Assembly: GCA_003244185.1 (NCBI GenBank)
Contig: QHBT01000043.1
Location: 1 to 64,000, forward strand
Length of the DNA stretch: 64,000 nucleotides
Direction: 5' to 3'
DNA from: Candidatus Dormiibacter spiritus
Lineage (GTDB): Bacteria; Chloroflexota; Dormibacteria; Dormibacterales; Dormibacteraceae
Made by a program: the position numbers and the translations under genes. Positions 25,746 through 34,868 of the stretch are shown here, piece by piece (positions within the stretch are counted from its first letter, which is position 1; every line of letters starts with the position of its first letter). Below the pieces are notes generated by a model. It had not been told where the DNA came from, searched no databases, and saw nothing but the letters and a program-made list of their open reading frames with translations.

Positions 25746-27605
25746 GTGGCACCCAACGACCCCGCCGTCACCCCCAGCCCCGCAAACCGGCGCCCGCTGC
25801 GTCGCTTCCTGCGCTTCCTGCGCCCGGTGCGGGGCATGCTCGCCCTTGGGCTGCTCGCCAGCGCGCTCCAGGCCGCCTTCCAGTGGATCGCGCCTTGGCC
25901 GCTGAAGCTCATCTTCGACAGCGTCCTCAACCACCTGCCGCTGCCGGCCTGGCTGCGCTTCCTGCCCGGGGCACCCGACCAGCGGCTGGCGATCTTGGCG
26001 GTGGCCATGGCCTTGATCGCAGTCGGGCTGGGTGGCTTCAGCTATGTCTCGATGCTCTGGGTCTCGCAGGCCGGCCAGCGCCTCGTCTACGACGTCCGGC
26101 TGGCCCTCTTCACGCACCTCGAGGCCCAGTCCCTCGGATTCCACCAGCGGCGGCCGCTGGGCGACATCATGAGCCGGCTCAGCGGTGACGTTCAGGCCCT
26201 CCAGGGGCTGATGGTCAACGCCGTACCGACGCTGCTCAGCAACCTTCTCACCCTGCTCGGAATCATCGTGATCATGGTCTGGGTGGACTGGCACTTCGCC
26301 CTGATCACGCTGGCTCTGGTGCCAGTGCTCCATCTCAGCGCCAGCCGCCTAATGGCCGGCATCAAGACCTCCGTCCGTCAGGCGCGAAGACAAGAGGGGG
26401 TCGCGGCTTCAGTGGCCCAAGAGGTGCTGGCCGCCATCGTCGCGGTCCAGGTCTTCGGCCGCGAGGCGGAGGAGGCCGAGCGCTTCGCCAGTGCCACAGG
26501 CGAGGGGCTCTCCGCCAGCCGGCGCGCGATCGCGCTGCAGTCAGCGCTCACCACCACGGCCAGCGCGGTCACCGCTCTGGCCGTGGTGCCGGTGGTCTGG
26601 CTGGGAGCGCTCGCTATCCTCCACGGGCAGCTCACCGCCGGCGAGCTTCTGGTCTTCATGGCTTACCTGCGAGCCACCTACACCCCGATCAGGCAGATGG
26701 CCAAGCTGGCGATCGTGTGGAGCCAGGGCACCGCCGCAGCGGAGCGGATCGCCGAGGTCCTGGACACCGCCGAAGAGGTGCCTGAGCACCCACGGGCTCA
26801 GCCCCCCGCTCCAGGCGGTGGGGAGCTGGTCTTCGAAGGTGTGAGCTTCCTCTACGCCGACGGTCACCCGGCCCTGTCCAACGTCGACCTGGAGGTGACG
26901 GCCGGAAGCCGCCTGGCCCTGGTTGGCGCCACCGGCTCAGGCAAGAGCACCCTGGTCCGTCTCATCCCGCGCTTCTTCGATCCCAGCGCCGGGACCGTGC
27001 GGCTGGACGGCGTCGACCTGCGGAAGCTTGCCCTCGCCGGCCTCCGCCGGCAGGTGGCATTGGTGACACAGGAGCCCTACATCTTCCGAGCCACGGTCTG
27101 GGAGAACATCGCCTACGGCGCCGTGGGTGCGAGACTGTCCAGGGAGGCCGCCATTGCCGCGGCTCGGGCGGCGGGCGTCGACGAGGTTCTCAAGGGGCTG
27201 CGCGACGGCTACGACACCCTGGTGGCGGAGCGAGGCTCGACGCTCTCCGGCGGCCAGCGCCAGTGCGTCTCGGTGGCCCGCGCCATGGCTCGGAACCCCA
27301 GTGTGCTGATCCTCGACGAGCCCACCACCGGCCTCGACGCCGGAGCCGAGGCGTTGCTGCTGGCGGCGCTGGAGCGGCTGGCCGAGGGCCGGACAACGAT
27401 CGTCGTCAGCCACCAGCTCGCCGCTGTGCGCGACGCCGACCAGATCGTGGTGCTGGACCAGGGAAAGGTGGCCGAGCGGGGCACCCACCGCGAGCTTCTG
27501 GGAGATGGCGCCGGCTACTCGAACCTGCACTCGATCCAGGCTGGCCAACTGGCTGCGAGGGGACTCCCGATGCCAAACGTCGGCGTTGCGGAAGCACATG
27601 GATGA
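25746..27605 (+). CDS. ABC exporter, fused membrane and ATPase domains
   Basis: A 619-residue half-transporter of the MsbA/ABCB type. Residues about 25-330 hold six membrane helices with the exporter motif SLGFHQRRPLGDIMSRLSGDVQALQ. The ATPase has Walker A GATGSGKST, the Q-loop in VTQEPYIF, signature LSGGQRQC, Walker B VLILDEPTTGLD and H-loop VVSHQ. The signature ends in Cys where Arg is usual. In this setting it probably flips a lipid-linked glycan, but that is inference. The start is GTG at 25746. Confidence 0.92.
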   Translation: MAPNDPAVTPSPANRRPLRRFLRFLRPVRGMLALGLLASALQAAFQWIAPWPLKLIFDSVLNHLPLPAWLRFLPGAPDQRLAILAVAMALIAVGLGGFSYVSMLWVSQAGQRLVYDVRLALFTHLEAQSLGFHQRRPLGDIMSRLSGDVQALQGLMVNAVPTLLSNLLTLLGIIVIMVWVDWHFALITLALVPVLHLSASRLMAGIKTSVRQARRQEGVAASVAQEVLAAIVAVQVFGREAEEAERFASATGEGLSASRRAIALQSALTTTASAVTALAVVPVVWLGALAILHGQLTAGELLVFMAYLRATYTPIRQMAKLAIVWSQGTAAAERIAEVLDTAEEVPEHPRAQPPAPGGGELVFEGVSFLYADGHPALSNVDLEVTAGSRLALVGATGSGKSTLVRLIPRFFDPSAGTVRLDGVDLRKLALAGLRRQVALVTQEPYIFRATVWENIAYGAVGARLSREAAIAAARAAGVDEVLKGLRDGYDTLVAERGSTLSGGQRQCVSVARAMARNPSVLILDEPTTGLDAGAEALLLAALERLAEGRTTIVVSHQLAAVRDADQIVVLDQGKVAERGTHRELLGDGAGYSNLHSIQAGQLAARGLPMPNVGVAEAHG

Positions 27606-27630
27606 CCGTTTCGGTCCGCGGGCAATGGCG

Positions 27631-27666
27631 TGAGACGGTTCTCATCGAGGCCTCATGGCCATCTCA
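27631..27666. promoter_or_regulatory. triple 11-bp TCTCA-type repeat before the UDP-glucose dehydrogenase gene
   Basis: TGAGA-N4-TCTCA lies at 27631-27644. From there TCTCA (27640), CCTCA (27651) and TCTCA (27662) repeat at exact 11-bp steps. This phased direct repeat is the classical arrangement for OmpR/PhoB-class regulators and the strongest of the three sites in the cluster. Confidence 0.6.
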
Positions 27667-27690
27667 GCAGCGGCCGCCACACTGGTGGTC

Positions 27691-29145
27691 ATGAAGATCC
27701 ACCCGGATGCCCAGCTCGGCCACCAGCAGTTTCTCCCAGGAACTGCTGCCTCGATGTTCGCCTCGCCCAGACCGAGGGCAGCGAGACCGACCCGACTCTG
27801 CGTGGTCGGAGCCGGCTATGTCGGCCTCACCGCGGCGGCCTGCCTGGCTGAGGCCGGCCACACCGTGACCTGCCTTGAGGCCGACCCGGGACGGCTGGCG
27901 CTGCTGAAGGCGGGTCGGATTCCGATCGTCGAACCTGGGCTGGCGGAGATGGTGGCGCGGTCTCGGCAAGCTGGCGGGTTGCGCTTCACAGATGAGGTGG
28001 AGGAGGCGATCGAGGGAACTGGCTACGCGCTGCTCTGTGTCGGCACCCCGCCCGGAATCGATGGTAAGCCGGACCTGAGGCAGATTGGCGACACCGCGAG
28101 GCAGCTAGCGGCTGCCGCGCGCTCCGACCTGGTCCTGATCGTCAAGAGCACGGTGCCTCCCGGCAGCTGCGAAGCGCTGGAGATCCTGGCCGCGGACGCC
28201 GCCGGGCCCGACGTGCGGGTCCCCGTCGTGTCCAACCCGGAGTTCCTGCGGGAGAGCCGGGCCGTGGCCGACTTCTTCGCTCCCGACCGGATCGTGGTCG
28301 GAGCCGACGACCCTGAGCTGGGCCGCGACGTGGCCGCGCTCTACCCGGCGGGCTGCCCCATCCTCGTCTGCGACCGCCGCAGCGCTGAGCTGGTGAAGTA
28401 CGCCGCCAACACGTTTCTGGCGGTCAAGATCTCCTTCGCCAACGAGGTCGCCGGGCTGTGTGAGCGGCTGGGCGCCGATGCCGGCAGGGTGCTCGAGGGC
28501 GTTGGCCTGGACGCCAGGATCGGAGCTGCCTTTTTGGGCCCCGGGCTCGGGTTTGGCGGCTCCTGCCTTCCGAAGGACCTGTCCGGCTTCCTGGCGACCG
28601 CCGCCTCCGTTGGCTACGAGGCACCATTGGCCGCGGCCGCGCGGGCCGTCAACGGCAGCGCGCAGGAGGCGGTGCTGGCGAAGCTGGAGCTCGCCCTCGA
28701 CGGCGTGCGCGGACGGCGGCTGGCGGTCCTGGGCCTGGCCTTCAAGCCCGGCACCGACGATACGCGGGACTCCCCAGCCGTGGCCCTGGTGCGGAGCCTC
28801 GCCGCCCGCGGCGGAGTGCTCAGTACCTGCGACCCCCTCGGCCGCTGCCGGGAGCTGCCGGCCGACGTGTTCTCTGATCCCTACCGGGCGGCACGAGGGG
28901 CGGAGGGCCTGGTCGTCGCCACCGGCTGGCCGGAGTTCGCCCAGCTCGATCCGGTGCGTCTGCGAGCTGAGATGGCGGGGACAGTCTTGGTGGACGCGGC
29001 CGGTGTCCTCCGCGGTCAGGGCTGGAGGGAAGCCGGCTTCAGCCTCTATGGCGTCGGCTGGGGTCTGCCCAGCAGCTTGCATCCCGTGGTCTGGCCGCCG
29101 ATCACCTGGGCCCTACCCGCGGCCGGGGGCCTCAGCGCAGCCTGA
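27691..29145 (+). CDS. ugd: UDP-glucose 6-dehydrogenase
   Basis: Oxidises UDP-glucose to UDP-glucuronate with two NAD, supplying an acidic sugar for polysaccharide. The NAD site reads LCVVGAGYVGLTAAACLAEAGH; the catalytic Cys lies in GFGGSCLPKDLSGF; the central domain has AELVKYAANTFLAVKISFANEV. The frame is open from 27655, but the phased operator ends at 27666, so a start at 27691 or 27754 is likelier. The N-terminal extension before the Rossmann domain is then 20-40 residues. Confidence 0.9.
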   Translation: MKIHPDAQLGHQQFLPGTAASMFASPRPRAARPTRLCVVGAGYVGLTAAACLAEAGHTVTCLEADPGRLALLKAGRIPIVEPGLAEMVARSRQAGGLRFTDEVEEAIEGTGYALLCVGTPPGIDGKPDLRQIGDTARQLAAAARSDLVLIVKSTVPPGSCEALEILAADAAGPDVRVPVVSNPEFLRESRAVADFFAPDRIVVGADDPELGRDVAALYPAGCPILVCDRRSAELVKYAANTFLAVKISFANEVAGLCERLGADAGRVLEGVGLDARIGAAFLGPGLGFGGSCLPKDLSGFLATAASVGYEAPLAAAARAVNGSAQEAVLAKLELALDGVRGRRLAVLGLAFKPGTDDTRDSPAVALVRSLAARGGVLSTCDPLGRCRELPADVFSDPYRAARGAEGLVVATGWPEFAQLDPVRLRAEMAGTVLVDAAGVLRGQGWREAGFSLYGVGWGLPSSLHPVVWPPITWALPAAGGLSAA

Positions 29146-29192
29146 GTCAGGCGGTTTCGCGCCCGTGCTAGGCTCGGGCGGAGGGGATTCCG

Positions 29193-30638
29193 ATGGTGTG
29201 GCGGCGGCGACTCCCGCGAGTCTGGTCGGATAGAAGCCTGGCCGTCCGGCTCGTGCTTGTCCAGGGTCTGGTCCTGCTGCTGGCGATGGGGGTGGTCCTA
29301 ACGGTGGTCGGGCAGGCCTTCCAGAGCAGGTCGCTGCATCAGGTCGACACCGAGCTGGTGGACGACACCCGCGAGTTCAGCAGTGCGGCCAGCGACCGGA
29401 CAGCCAGCCAGAGCCTCGACACCTTCGCCAGCGAATACCTCCGCCGGCAGCCGCTCGAGTTGGGCAACTTCTTGGTGGTCCAACTTACAGGCCACGGCGC
29501 AGTTGGGAGCGAAGGATCGCAGATTTTGGAGGAGAACCCACAGATCGATCGCTGGCTCACGAATCCGCCAACGCAGGTCACCTTGACCCAGGTCGGGGTG
29601 GGATCGACCACGTACCGGATGCTGGTAAGCCCGATCACTGTCAACCAGCGGCCAGTCGGCGTCCTGATCGCAGCCAAGGACCTCTCACGGTTGATGGACC
29701 AGTCCAGAAACGTGCTCCTTCTCACCGCCGGCGAGGCCGGCGCCGCCCTGCTGGTCGCGATGGTGAGCACCTATGTGCTTCTGCACCGCGTGCTCGGCGT
29801 CGTGGGCAAAGTGACCGATACCGCCGGCCACATCATTCGCGAGGGCCATGGCCGCCGCTTGCAGGAGCGAGCGACGGAGGACGAGATCGGCCAGCTGGTG
29901 CGAACCTTCAACGAGATGCTGGCCCGGCTGGAGGCCGCTTTCCAGACCCAGCGGCGCCTGCTCTCCGACGTCTCCCATCAGATGCGGACGCCGTTGACCG
30001 TCATCCGCGGCCACCTCGAGGTGGCCCGCCGCGGCGGCTTCTCCGATCCCATCGAGACGCGCCAAACCGTCGACCTCGTGCTCGACGAGCTCGAGCACAC
30101 AACCGCGCTCGTCGATCGCATGCTCTTCCTGGGTCGTGCCCTGGAGCCCGACTTCATCCAGCCGGAGCCGGTGGACCTGCGCTCGTTCTTGGCCGATGTC
30201 CACACGGCGGCTCAGACCTTGGCGCCCCGACGCTGGGAGCTGGGAGCGGTACCCGACGTGGTGGTCCTGCTCGACCGCGACAAGCTGCGAGGTGCGCTGC
30301 TGAACCTTATCGACAACGCCATCAAGTTCACCAATCAGCAGGACACTATCCGCCTCGAAGTGGAGCTGAGTCCGGCCCTCGCCATCACCGTCGTGGATAC
30401 GGGGAGGGGCATCCCTCATCAGCTCCAGCAGCGGATCTTCGAGCGCTTCGAGCGGGGCGGCCAGGCCGACCAGCGGGGCTCAGGTCTCGGCCTCGCAATC
30501 GTGAAGGCGGTGACGGAGGCACACGGTGGCCACGTCGGCATCGAGAGCGCTCCTGGCGCCGGCTGCAGGGTACGCATCGTGCTCCCCGCCAGTAGGATCC
30601 TGGTCGATCAGGCGCAGCCGGACCCGATTCGAAGATGA
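29193..30638 (+). CDS. two-component sensor histidine kinase
   Basis: A 481-residue kinase inside the polysaccharide cluster. Helices lie at about 20-40 and 168-190, with an extracytoplasmic sensor between. HAMP follows, then the H-box LLSDVSHQMRTPLTVIRGHLEVA (Gln where Glu is usual after His), and the ATPase domain with LLNLIDNAIKFTN, VDTGRGIP and GSGLGLAIV. A GGAGGGG ribosome site precedes the ATG. It overlaps its regulator by 4 bp. Confidence 0.93.
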   Translation: MVWRRRLPRVWSDRSLAVRLVLVQGLVLLLAMGVVLTVVGQAFQSRSLHQVDTELVDDTREFSSAASDRTASQSLDTFASEYLRRQPLELGNFLVVQLTGHGAVGSEGSQILEENPQIDRWLTNPPTQVTLTQVGVGSTTYRMLVSPITVNQRPVGVLIAAKDLSRLMDQSRNVLLLTAGEAGAALLVAMVSTYVLLHRVLGVVGKVTDTAGHIIREGHGRRLQERATEDEIGQLVRTFNEMLARLEAAFQTQRRLLSDVSHQMRTPLTVIRGHLEVARRGGFSDPIETRQTVDLVLDELEHTTALVDRMLFLGRALEPDFIQPEPVDLRSFLADVHTAAQTLAPRRWELGAVPDVVVLLDRDKLRGALLNLIDNAIKFTNQQDTIRLEVELSPALAITVVDTGRGIPHQLQQRIFERFERGGQADQRGSGLGLAIVKAVTEAHGGHVGIESAPGAGCRVRIVLPASRILVDQAQPDPIRR

Positions 30639-31324
30639 ACGTCCTGGTCGTCGAGGACGACGTTCGCATCACCTCCTTCCTGGTCAAGGGACTCAAGGCG
30701 GAGGGCTACTCGACGAGCGTGGCTTACGACGGCGACGTCGCCAATGAGATGGTCGAGCTCGCCGGGGCAGACTTCGACCTCGTGCTGCTCGACATCGGCC
30801 TGCCTGGCACCGACGGGCGCCGGGTGCTGGAGGCGCTACGACGCAAGCGTCCCACGGTTCCGGTCATCATCCTCACCGCTCGCGATGATCTCGAGAGCAA
30901 GATCCGGGGACTCGACGCGGGCGCCGCCGACTACGTCACCAAGCCCTTCGCCTTCGAGGAGCTGTTGGCGCGGATGAGGGCCGCCTTGCGCAACGTCGAT
31001 CAGGCCAGCGCCCAGCTGCTGGTGGTGGAGGACCTCAGACTCGATCTGCTCACAAAGGTGGCCTGGCGGGCTGGGCGGCGGATCGAGCTGTCCGTCAGGG
31101 AATGGTCGCTGCTGGAGTTCTTCATGCGCCATCCCCAGCAGATCCTGTCACGGGCGCAGATCCTGAACCACGTCTGGGACCTGAACTTCGAGCCGGGCAG
31201 CAATGTGGTCGACGTCTATGTCGGCTACCTCCGGCGCAAGCTCAACAGGCGAGACCTGCAACCAATGCTCCAGGCTGTCCGCGGCGCCGGCTACCGGCTC
31301 CTCGCCCCAGGGCCCCCAGCTTGA
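30635..31324 (+). CDS. OmpR-family response regulator
   Basis: A 229-residue regulator: receiver domain with VEDDVRITSFLVKGLKAEGY, phosphoacceptor Asp in LVLLDIGLPGTDGR and Lys in VTKPFAFEELLARM, then a winged-helix domain with LSVREWSLLEFFMRHP and NHVWDLNFEPGSNVVDVYVGYLRRKL. Its location among the glycan genes, and 11-bp direct repeats upstream of three of their transcription units, make it their likely regulator. Confidence 0.93.
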   Translation: MNVLVVEDDVRITSFLVKGLKAEGYSTSVAYDGDVANEMVELAGADFDLVLLDIGLPGTDGRRVLEALRRKRPTVPVIILTARDDLESKIRGLDAGAADYVTKPFAFEELLARMRAALRNVDQASAQLLVVEDLRLDLLTKVAWRAGRRIELSVREWSLLEFFMRHPQQILSRAQILNHVWDLNFEPGSNVVDVYVGYLRRKLNRRDLQPMLQAVRGAGYRLLAPGPPA

Positions 31325-31343
31325 TGCTGAGGGCGCATTGGGA

Positions 31344-32324
31344 TCAGGCGGCGGAGCGGGCTCCTCTCCGCAGCCAGTCGACTTCGCGCCGATAGCCGTC
31401 GGCAAAACTCACCTTTGGCTCGAAGCCGAGGAGCAGGCGAGCCCGCGCGGTGTCGGCTTCCGTGTGGCGCACATCACCGCGGGCAAAGGGGCTGGGCCTG
31501 ATCTCGAGGTCGTGGCGGACCAGCTTCTCCAGGAGCGAGAACACTTCGAGCAGGCTTATCCGTGAGCCCCCTGCGACGTTGACCGCCAGCCCTACCACCG
31601 GAGCTCGCGCAGCAAGTTGGGTCGCCTCCACCACGTCGTCGACGTAGGTGAAATCCCGACTCTGGGTGCCGTCGCCCAGCAGCTCGATCGGGCCGCCGGT
31701 CAGTGCGGCCTCGGCAAAGCGCCGCAGGCCTAGGTCCGGGCGCTGACCGGGGCCGTAGACGGTGAAGTAGCGCAGTGCCGTCGCCTCCAGCTGGCGGCCG
31801 TTGGCTGCCAGGCAGATGCGCTCCCCCTCGAGCTTGGTCTCTCCATAGGGTGAGACTGGTGCCGGGGTGCCGTCCTCCCGCAGGGGAAGGGCGGCGTCGC
31901 CGTAGACCGATGAAGAGGAGGCGTAGACGAGGCGCCTCACCGACGGCGCCGCCGCGCAGGCCTCGACCAGCCGAGCCGTCGCCAGGACGTTGTCCCGCCA
32001 GTAGAGATCGCGGAGCTCGAAGCTTGGGCGGACGCCAGGCCGTCCAGCCAAGTGAAACACGACGTCGACGCCCTCCAGTAGCGGCGCGAGCGTCTGCTCC
32101 ACCAGGTCGCCGGTGACATGCCGATAGCGCGGGTGCTGGCGCAGCAGTGCCGAGCGCGCCAGCTTCTCGCCGACTTCATAGGTGGGCGTGTAGGCGTCGA
32201 TTCCGATTACAGCGTTCCCCTCGTCGAGCAGGCGCTGAGTCAGCCGGGCGCCGATGAAGCCGGCTGCTCCAGTGACCAATACCGCACGATTCCGGGCGAG
32301 TCTTGACTCCATGGTTTTGATCAT
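31344..32324 (-). CDS. NAD-dependent nucleotide-sugar epimerase/dehydratase
   Basis: An extended short-chain dehydrogenase of about 326 residues. The NAD site is LVTGAAGFIGARLTQRLL; the active-site Tyr and Lys are in SPYGETKLEGE, with the Ser in YASSSSVYGD. The overall form is like UDP-glucuronate 4-epimerase or UDP-glucose 4-epimerase, which fits the neighbouring UDP-glucose dehydrogenase. Possible starts are TTG 32357, ATG 32324 and ATG 32312. The regulator-type repeat lies just upstream, which favours the later starts. Confidence 0.88.
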   Translation of the reverse strand: MIKTMESRLARNRAVLVTGAAGFIGARLTQRLLDEGNAVIGIDAYTPTYEVGEKLARSALLRQHPRYRHVTGDLVEQTLAPLLEGVDVVFHLAGRPGVRPSFELRDLYWRDNVLATARLVEACAAAPSVRRLVYASSSSVYGDAALPLREDGTPAPVSPYGETKLEGERICLAANGRQLEATALRYFTVYGPGQRPDLGLRRFAEAALTGGPIELLGDGTQSRDFTYVDDVVEATQLAARAPVVGLAVNVAGGSRISLLEVFSLLEKLVRHDLEIRPSPFARGDVRHTEADTARARLLLGFEPKVSFADGYRREVDWLRRGARSAA

Positions 32325-32347
32325 GGATCCGTCCACTAAGCCGACCA

Positions 32348-32372
32348 TTAGAGGCAAATGAGAGTCTCCTCA
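32348..32372. promoter_or_regulatory. TCTCA-type repeat upstream of the epimerase gene
   Basis: Read on the minus strand: TGAGG-N4-TCTCA, then TCTAA starting 11 bp after TCTCA. This matches the arrangement at 21506 and 27631 with one or two changes and points toward the epimerase gene. The rest of the intergenic stretch to 32650 shows nothing else I can support. Confidence 0.5.
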
Positions 32373-32650
32373 TGTCGCCAGTACTGGCTAGTGAGAGCCA
32401 GGTCTATACACAGCATGTGAAACTCGGGTCGCTCTTCTTCCTCAGTCCGTCACTTCCCCGCCTCAACCCGGCCATGACTGCCAATGTTCTAGACAGGTGA
32501 ACTGTGGGAGCAGTCTGAGCCTCCAGCGGCGTGGTCGGGAGGGCCTCCCCGAGTCAACGCCGCGGCGTGGGGAGGATCAAGCTGGGAACCTCCCGATCGG
32601 GCGCAGCCGGCTGCCTTGCTGAGTAGGCGGGGTCGTAGCATGGCTCCCCC

Positions 32651-34705
32651 GTGTCCCTCCCGCTCTCCCTGGCCGCGCGGCTCCGCAGATACGCACCACG
32701 CTCCCGGGTAGCCGCGGAGCCGCGGCGTCCGTCGCGCGTGCGGCTCGTGCTTCTCAGCTTCCTCATGCTGTTCGTGGAGTTGGCGCTCATCCGCTGGGCG
32801 GGGGCCAACGTGCTCTACCTCTCCTACTTCTCCAACTTCGTGCTGCTGGCCAGCTTTCTCGGCATCGGCATCGGCTTCCTGCGCGCCCGGTCGCGCCTTC
32901 AACTGTTCCCGTTCGCCCCCGTCGGCCTGGCGATGCTGGTCGCCTTCGTGCTGGCCTTCCCGGTGCAGATCGACCGGACGGGTGGCGACCTCCTCTACTT
33001 CGGCGCTCTGAACGAGAGCCGCAGCGGCCTTCCGATCTGGCTGACGTTGCCGCTCATCTTCCTGGCCGTGGCCGCGGTGATGGCCACCATCGGGGAGGGC
33101 GTGGCCCGGACGTTCGTCTCCTTCGACTCGCTCGATGCCTACCGGCTCGACGTCCTCGGCAGCATCGCGGGCATCGTCTTCTTCTCGCTGCTCTCGTTCC
33201 TGGGCGCGCCGCCGGTGGCGTGGGGGCTTGTCGCCGCGGTCACGCTCGTTGTGCTCTACCGCCCGCGGGTTCGCTGGTTCCAGTTCGCCGCCGCCGCAGC
33301 CCTCGTGGCCATGCTCGGAGTCGAGTCGCTCACCCCCCTGGAAAGCTGGTCGCCCTACTACCGCGTCACCCTTCAGCCGGAGTCAAACGGAACGACCTCG
33401 GTAATGGTCAATGGCATCCCCCACCAGACGATCGAGTCCGCCGCCCAACGCCGGCAGACCGTGCCGCTCTACTTCCTTCCCTACGAGCGCACCCGCGTCA
33501 AGCCGCGCTCGGTTCTGATCGTCGGGGCAGGCACGGGGACCGACGTCGCCATCGCCCTGGCCGAAGGAGCGGAGCACGTCGATGCAGTCGAGATCGATCC
33601 CCGGCTGCGCGACCTGGGCGCCCAGCTGCATCCGGATCACCCATACCAGGACCCGCGCGTGGCGAGTATCGTGGACGACGGCCGAGCTTACCTGGAGCAC
33701 ACCACGGTGCGCTACGACCTGATCCTCTTCGCCCTCCCCGACTCGCTCACCCTGGTCGCCGGACAGTCCTCGCTCCGTCTGGAGAGCTATCTCTTCACAG
33801 TCGAGGCGATGCGGGCGGCGGCGGCGCACCTGAAGCCTGGTGGCGTCTTCGCCGAGTACAACTACTACCGCGAGCAGTGGCTGGTCGACCGCCTCGCTGG
33901 CATGCTCGAGGACACCTACCGCCGCCCGCCATGCATCGATTCGACCGGGCAGCTCGGCCGGCTCGCCTTGCTCACGGCGAGCCTCGACCCGGCGTCGCTG
34001 AACTGTCCCCTCACCTGGCGCTCGGCCACCACCCCCGTGCCCGCACCGGCGGCCGACGACTACCCATTCCTCTATCTCCAGAGCAGGGGGTTGCCGAGCC
34101 TGTACGTGATCACCCTGGGGCTGGTCCTGGTCACAGCGCTACTCGCGGTCGGGGTCGCCGGGGGTTCGCTGTCGCGGATGGGCGGTTACGCCGACCTCTT
34201 CTTCATGGGGGCAGCGTTCCTGCTCCTGGAGACGAAGAACGTGGTCCAGTTCGCTCTGCTGTTCGGGACCACCTGGTTCGTGAACGCACTGGTCTTCACT
34301 GGCATCCTGCTGGCGGTCCTCGCCGCGGTCGAGGTGTCACGGAGGATCGAGCTGCGACGGCTGGGGATCCTCTACGCCCTCCTGCTCGGCGCGCTTGCGG
34401 TGGCCTGGCTGGTGCCGCCCGGCGCCTTGCTGCAGCTTCCGGCGGTGCCCCGCTTCCTGGCGGCCACGCTGCTCGCCTTCGTCCCCATCTTTTTGGCCAA
34501 CCTGATCTTCTCCCAGCGATTCCGCAGCGTCGCCTCCTCCTCGTTGGCGTTCGGCGCCAATCTTGTCGGCGCCATGATCGGCGGCGTGCTCGAGTACGCC
34601 GCGCTACTGACTGGCTACCGCGCCCTCCTGGTGGTCGTCGCCCTGCTGTACGCGCTGGCCCTGCTGCTCTCCCGAACCAAGCTGGTCCGGTCCTCGACGG
34701 CGTAA
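32651..34705 (+). CDS. membrane protein with spermidine-synthase-like domain
   Basis: A 684-residue protein starting at GTG. Residues about 30-220 form six or more membrane helices. A SAM-type domain follows: SVLIVGAGTGTDVAIALAEGAEHVDAVEIDPRL, RVASIVDDGRAYLEHTTVRYDLILFALPDS, and LKPGGVFAEYNYYREQWL. Another six or so helices end the protein. Such fused proteins are annotated as spermidine-synthase-like, but polyamine synthesis has not been shown for most. It could be a glycan or lipid modifying methyl- or aminopropyl-transferase; that is inference. Confidence 0.8.
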   Translation: MSLPLSLAARLRRYAPRSRVAAEPRRPSRVRLVLLSFLMLFVELALIRWAGANVLYLSYFSNFVLLASFLGIGIGFLRARSRLQLFPFAPVGLAMLVAFVLAFPVQIDRTGGDLLYFGALNESRSGLPIWLTLPLIFLAVAAVMATIGEGVARTFVSFDSLDAYRLDVLGSIAGIVFFSLLSFLGAPPVAWGLVAAVTLVVLYRPRVRWFQFAAAAALVAMLGVESLTPLESWSPYYRVTLQPESNGTTSVMVNGIPHQTIESAAQRRQTVPLYFLPYERTRVKPRSVLIVGAGTGTDVAIALAEGAEHVDAVEIDPRLRDLGAQLHPDHPYQDPRVASIVDDGRAYLEHTTVRYDLILFALPDSLTLVAGQSSLRLESYLFTVEAMRAAAAHLKPGGVFAEYNYYREQWLVDRLAGMLEDTYRRPPCIDSTGQLGRLALLTASLDPASLNCPLTWRSATTPVPAPAADDYPFLYLQSRGLPSLYVITLGLVLVTALLAVGVAGGSLSRMGGYADLFFMGAAFLLLETKNVVQFALLFGTTWFVNALVFTGILLAVLAAVEVSRRIELRRLGILYALLLGALAVAWLVPPGALLQLPAVPRFLAATLLAFVPIFLANLIFSQRFRSVASSSLAFGANLVGAMIGGVLEYAALLTGYRALLVVVALLYALALLLSRTKLVRSSTA

Positions 34706-34868
34706 CGGACTCCTTCCCCACGGCTGGGGCGGTCGGGGTGGGGGCGACTCATGAGTTACGAGCCCCTCTCGGGCGGCCCGCCTCGCGGTTTGCTCCCCAT
34801 TGCCCGTCGTCGTTGTGCACCCCACCAAGGCAACAGCACTTTAAGCTGGCGCAAACCAAGGAGGTCGC

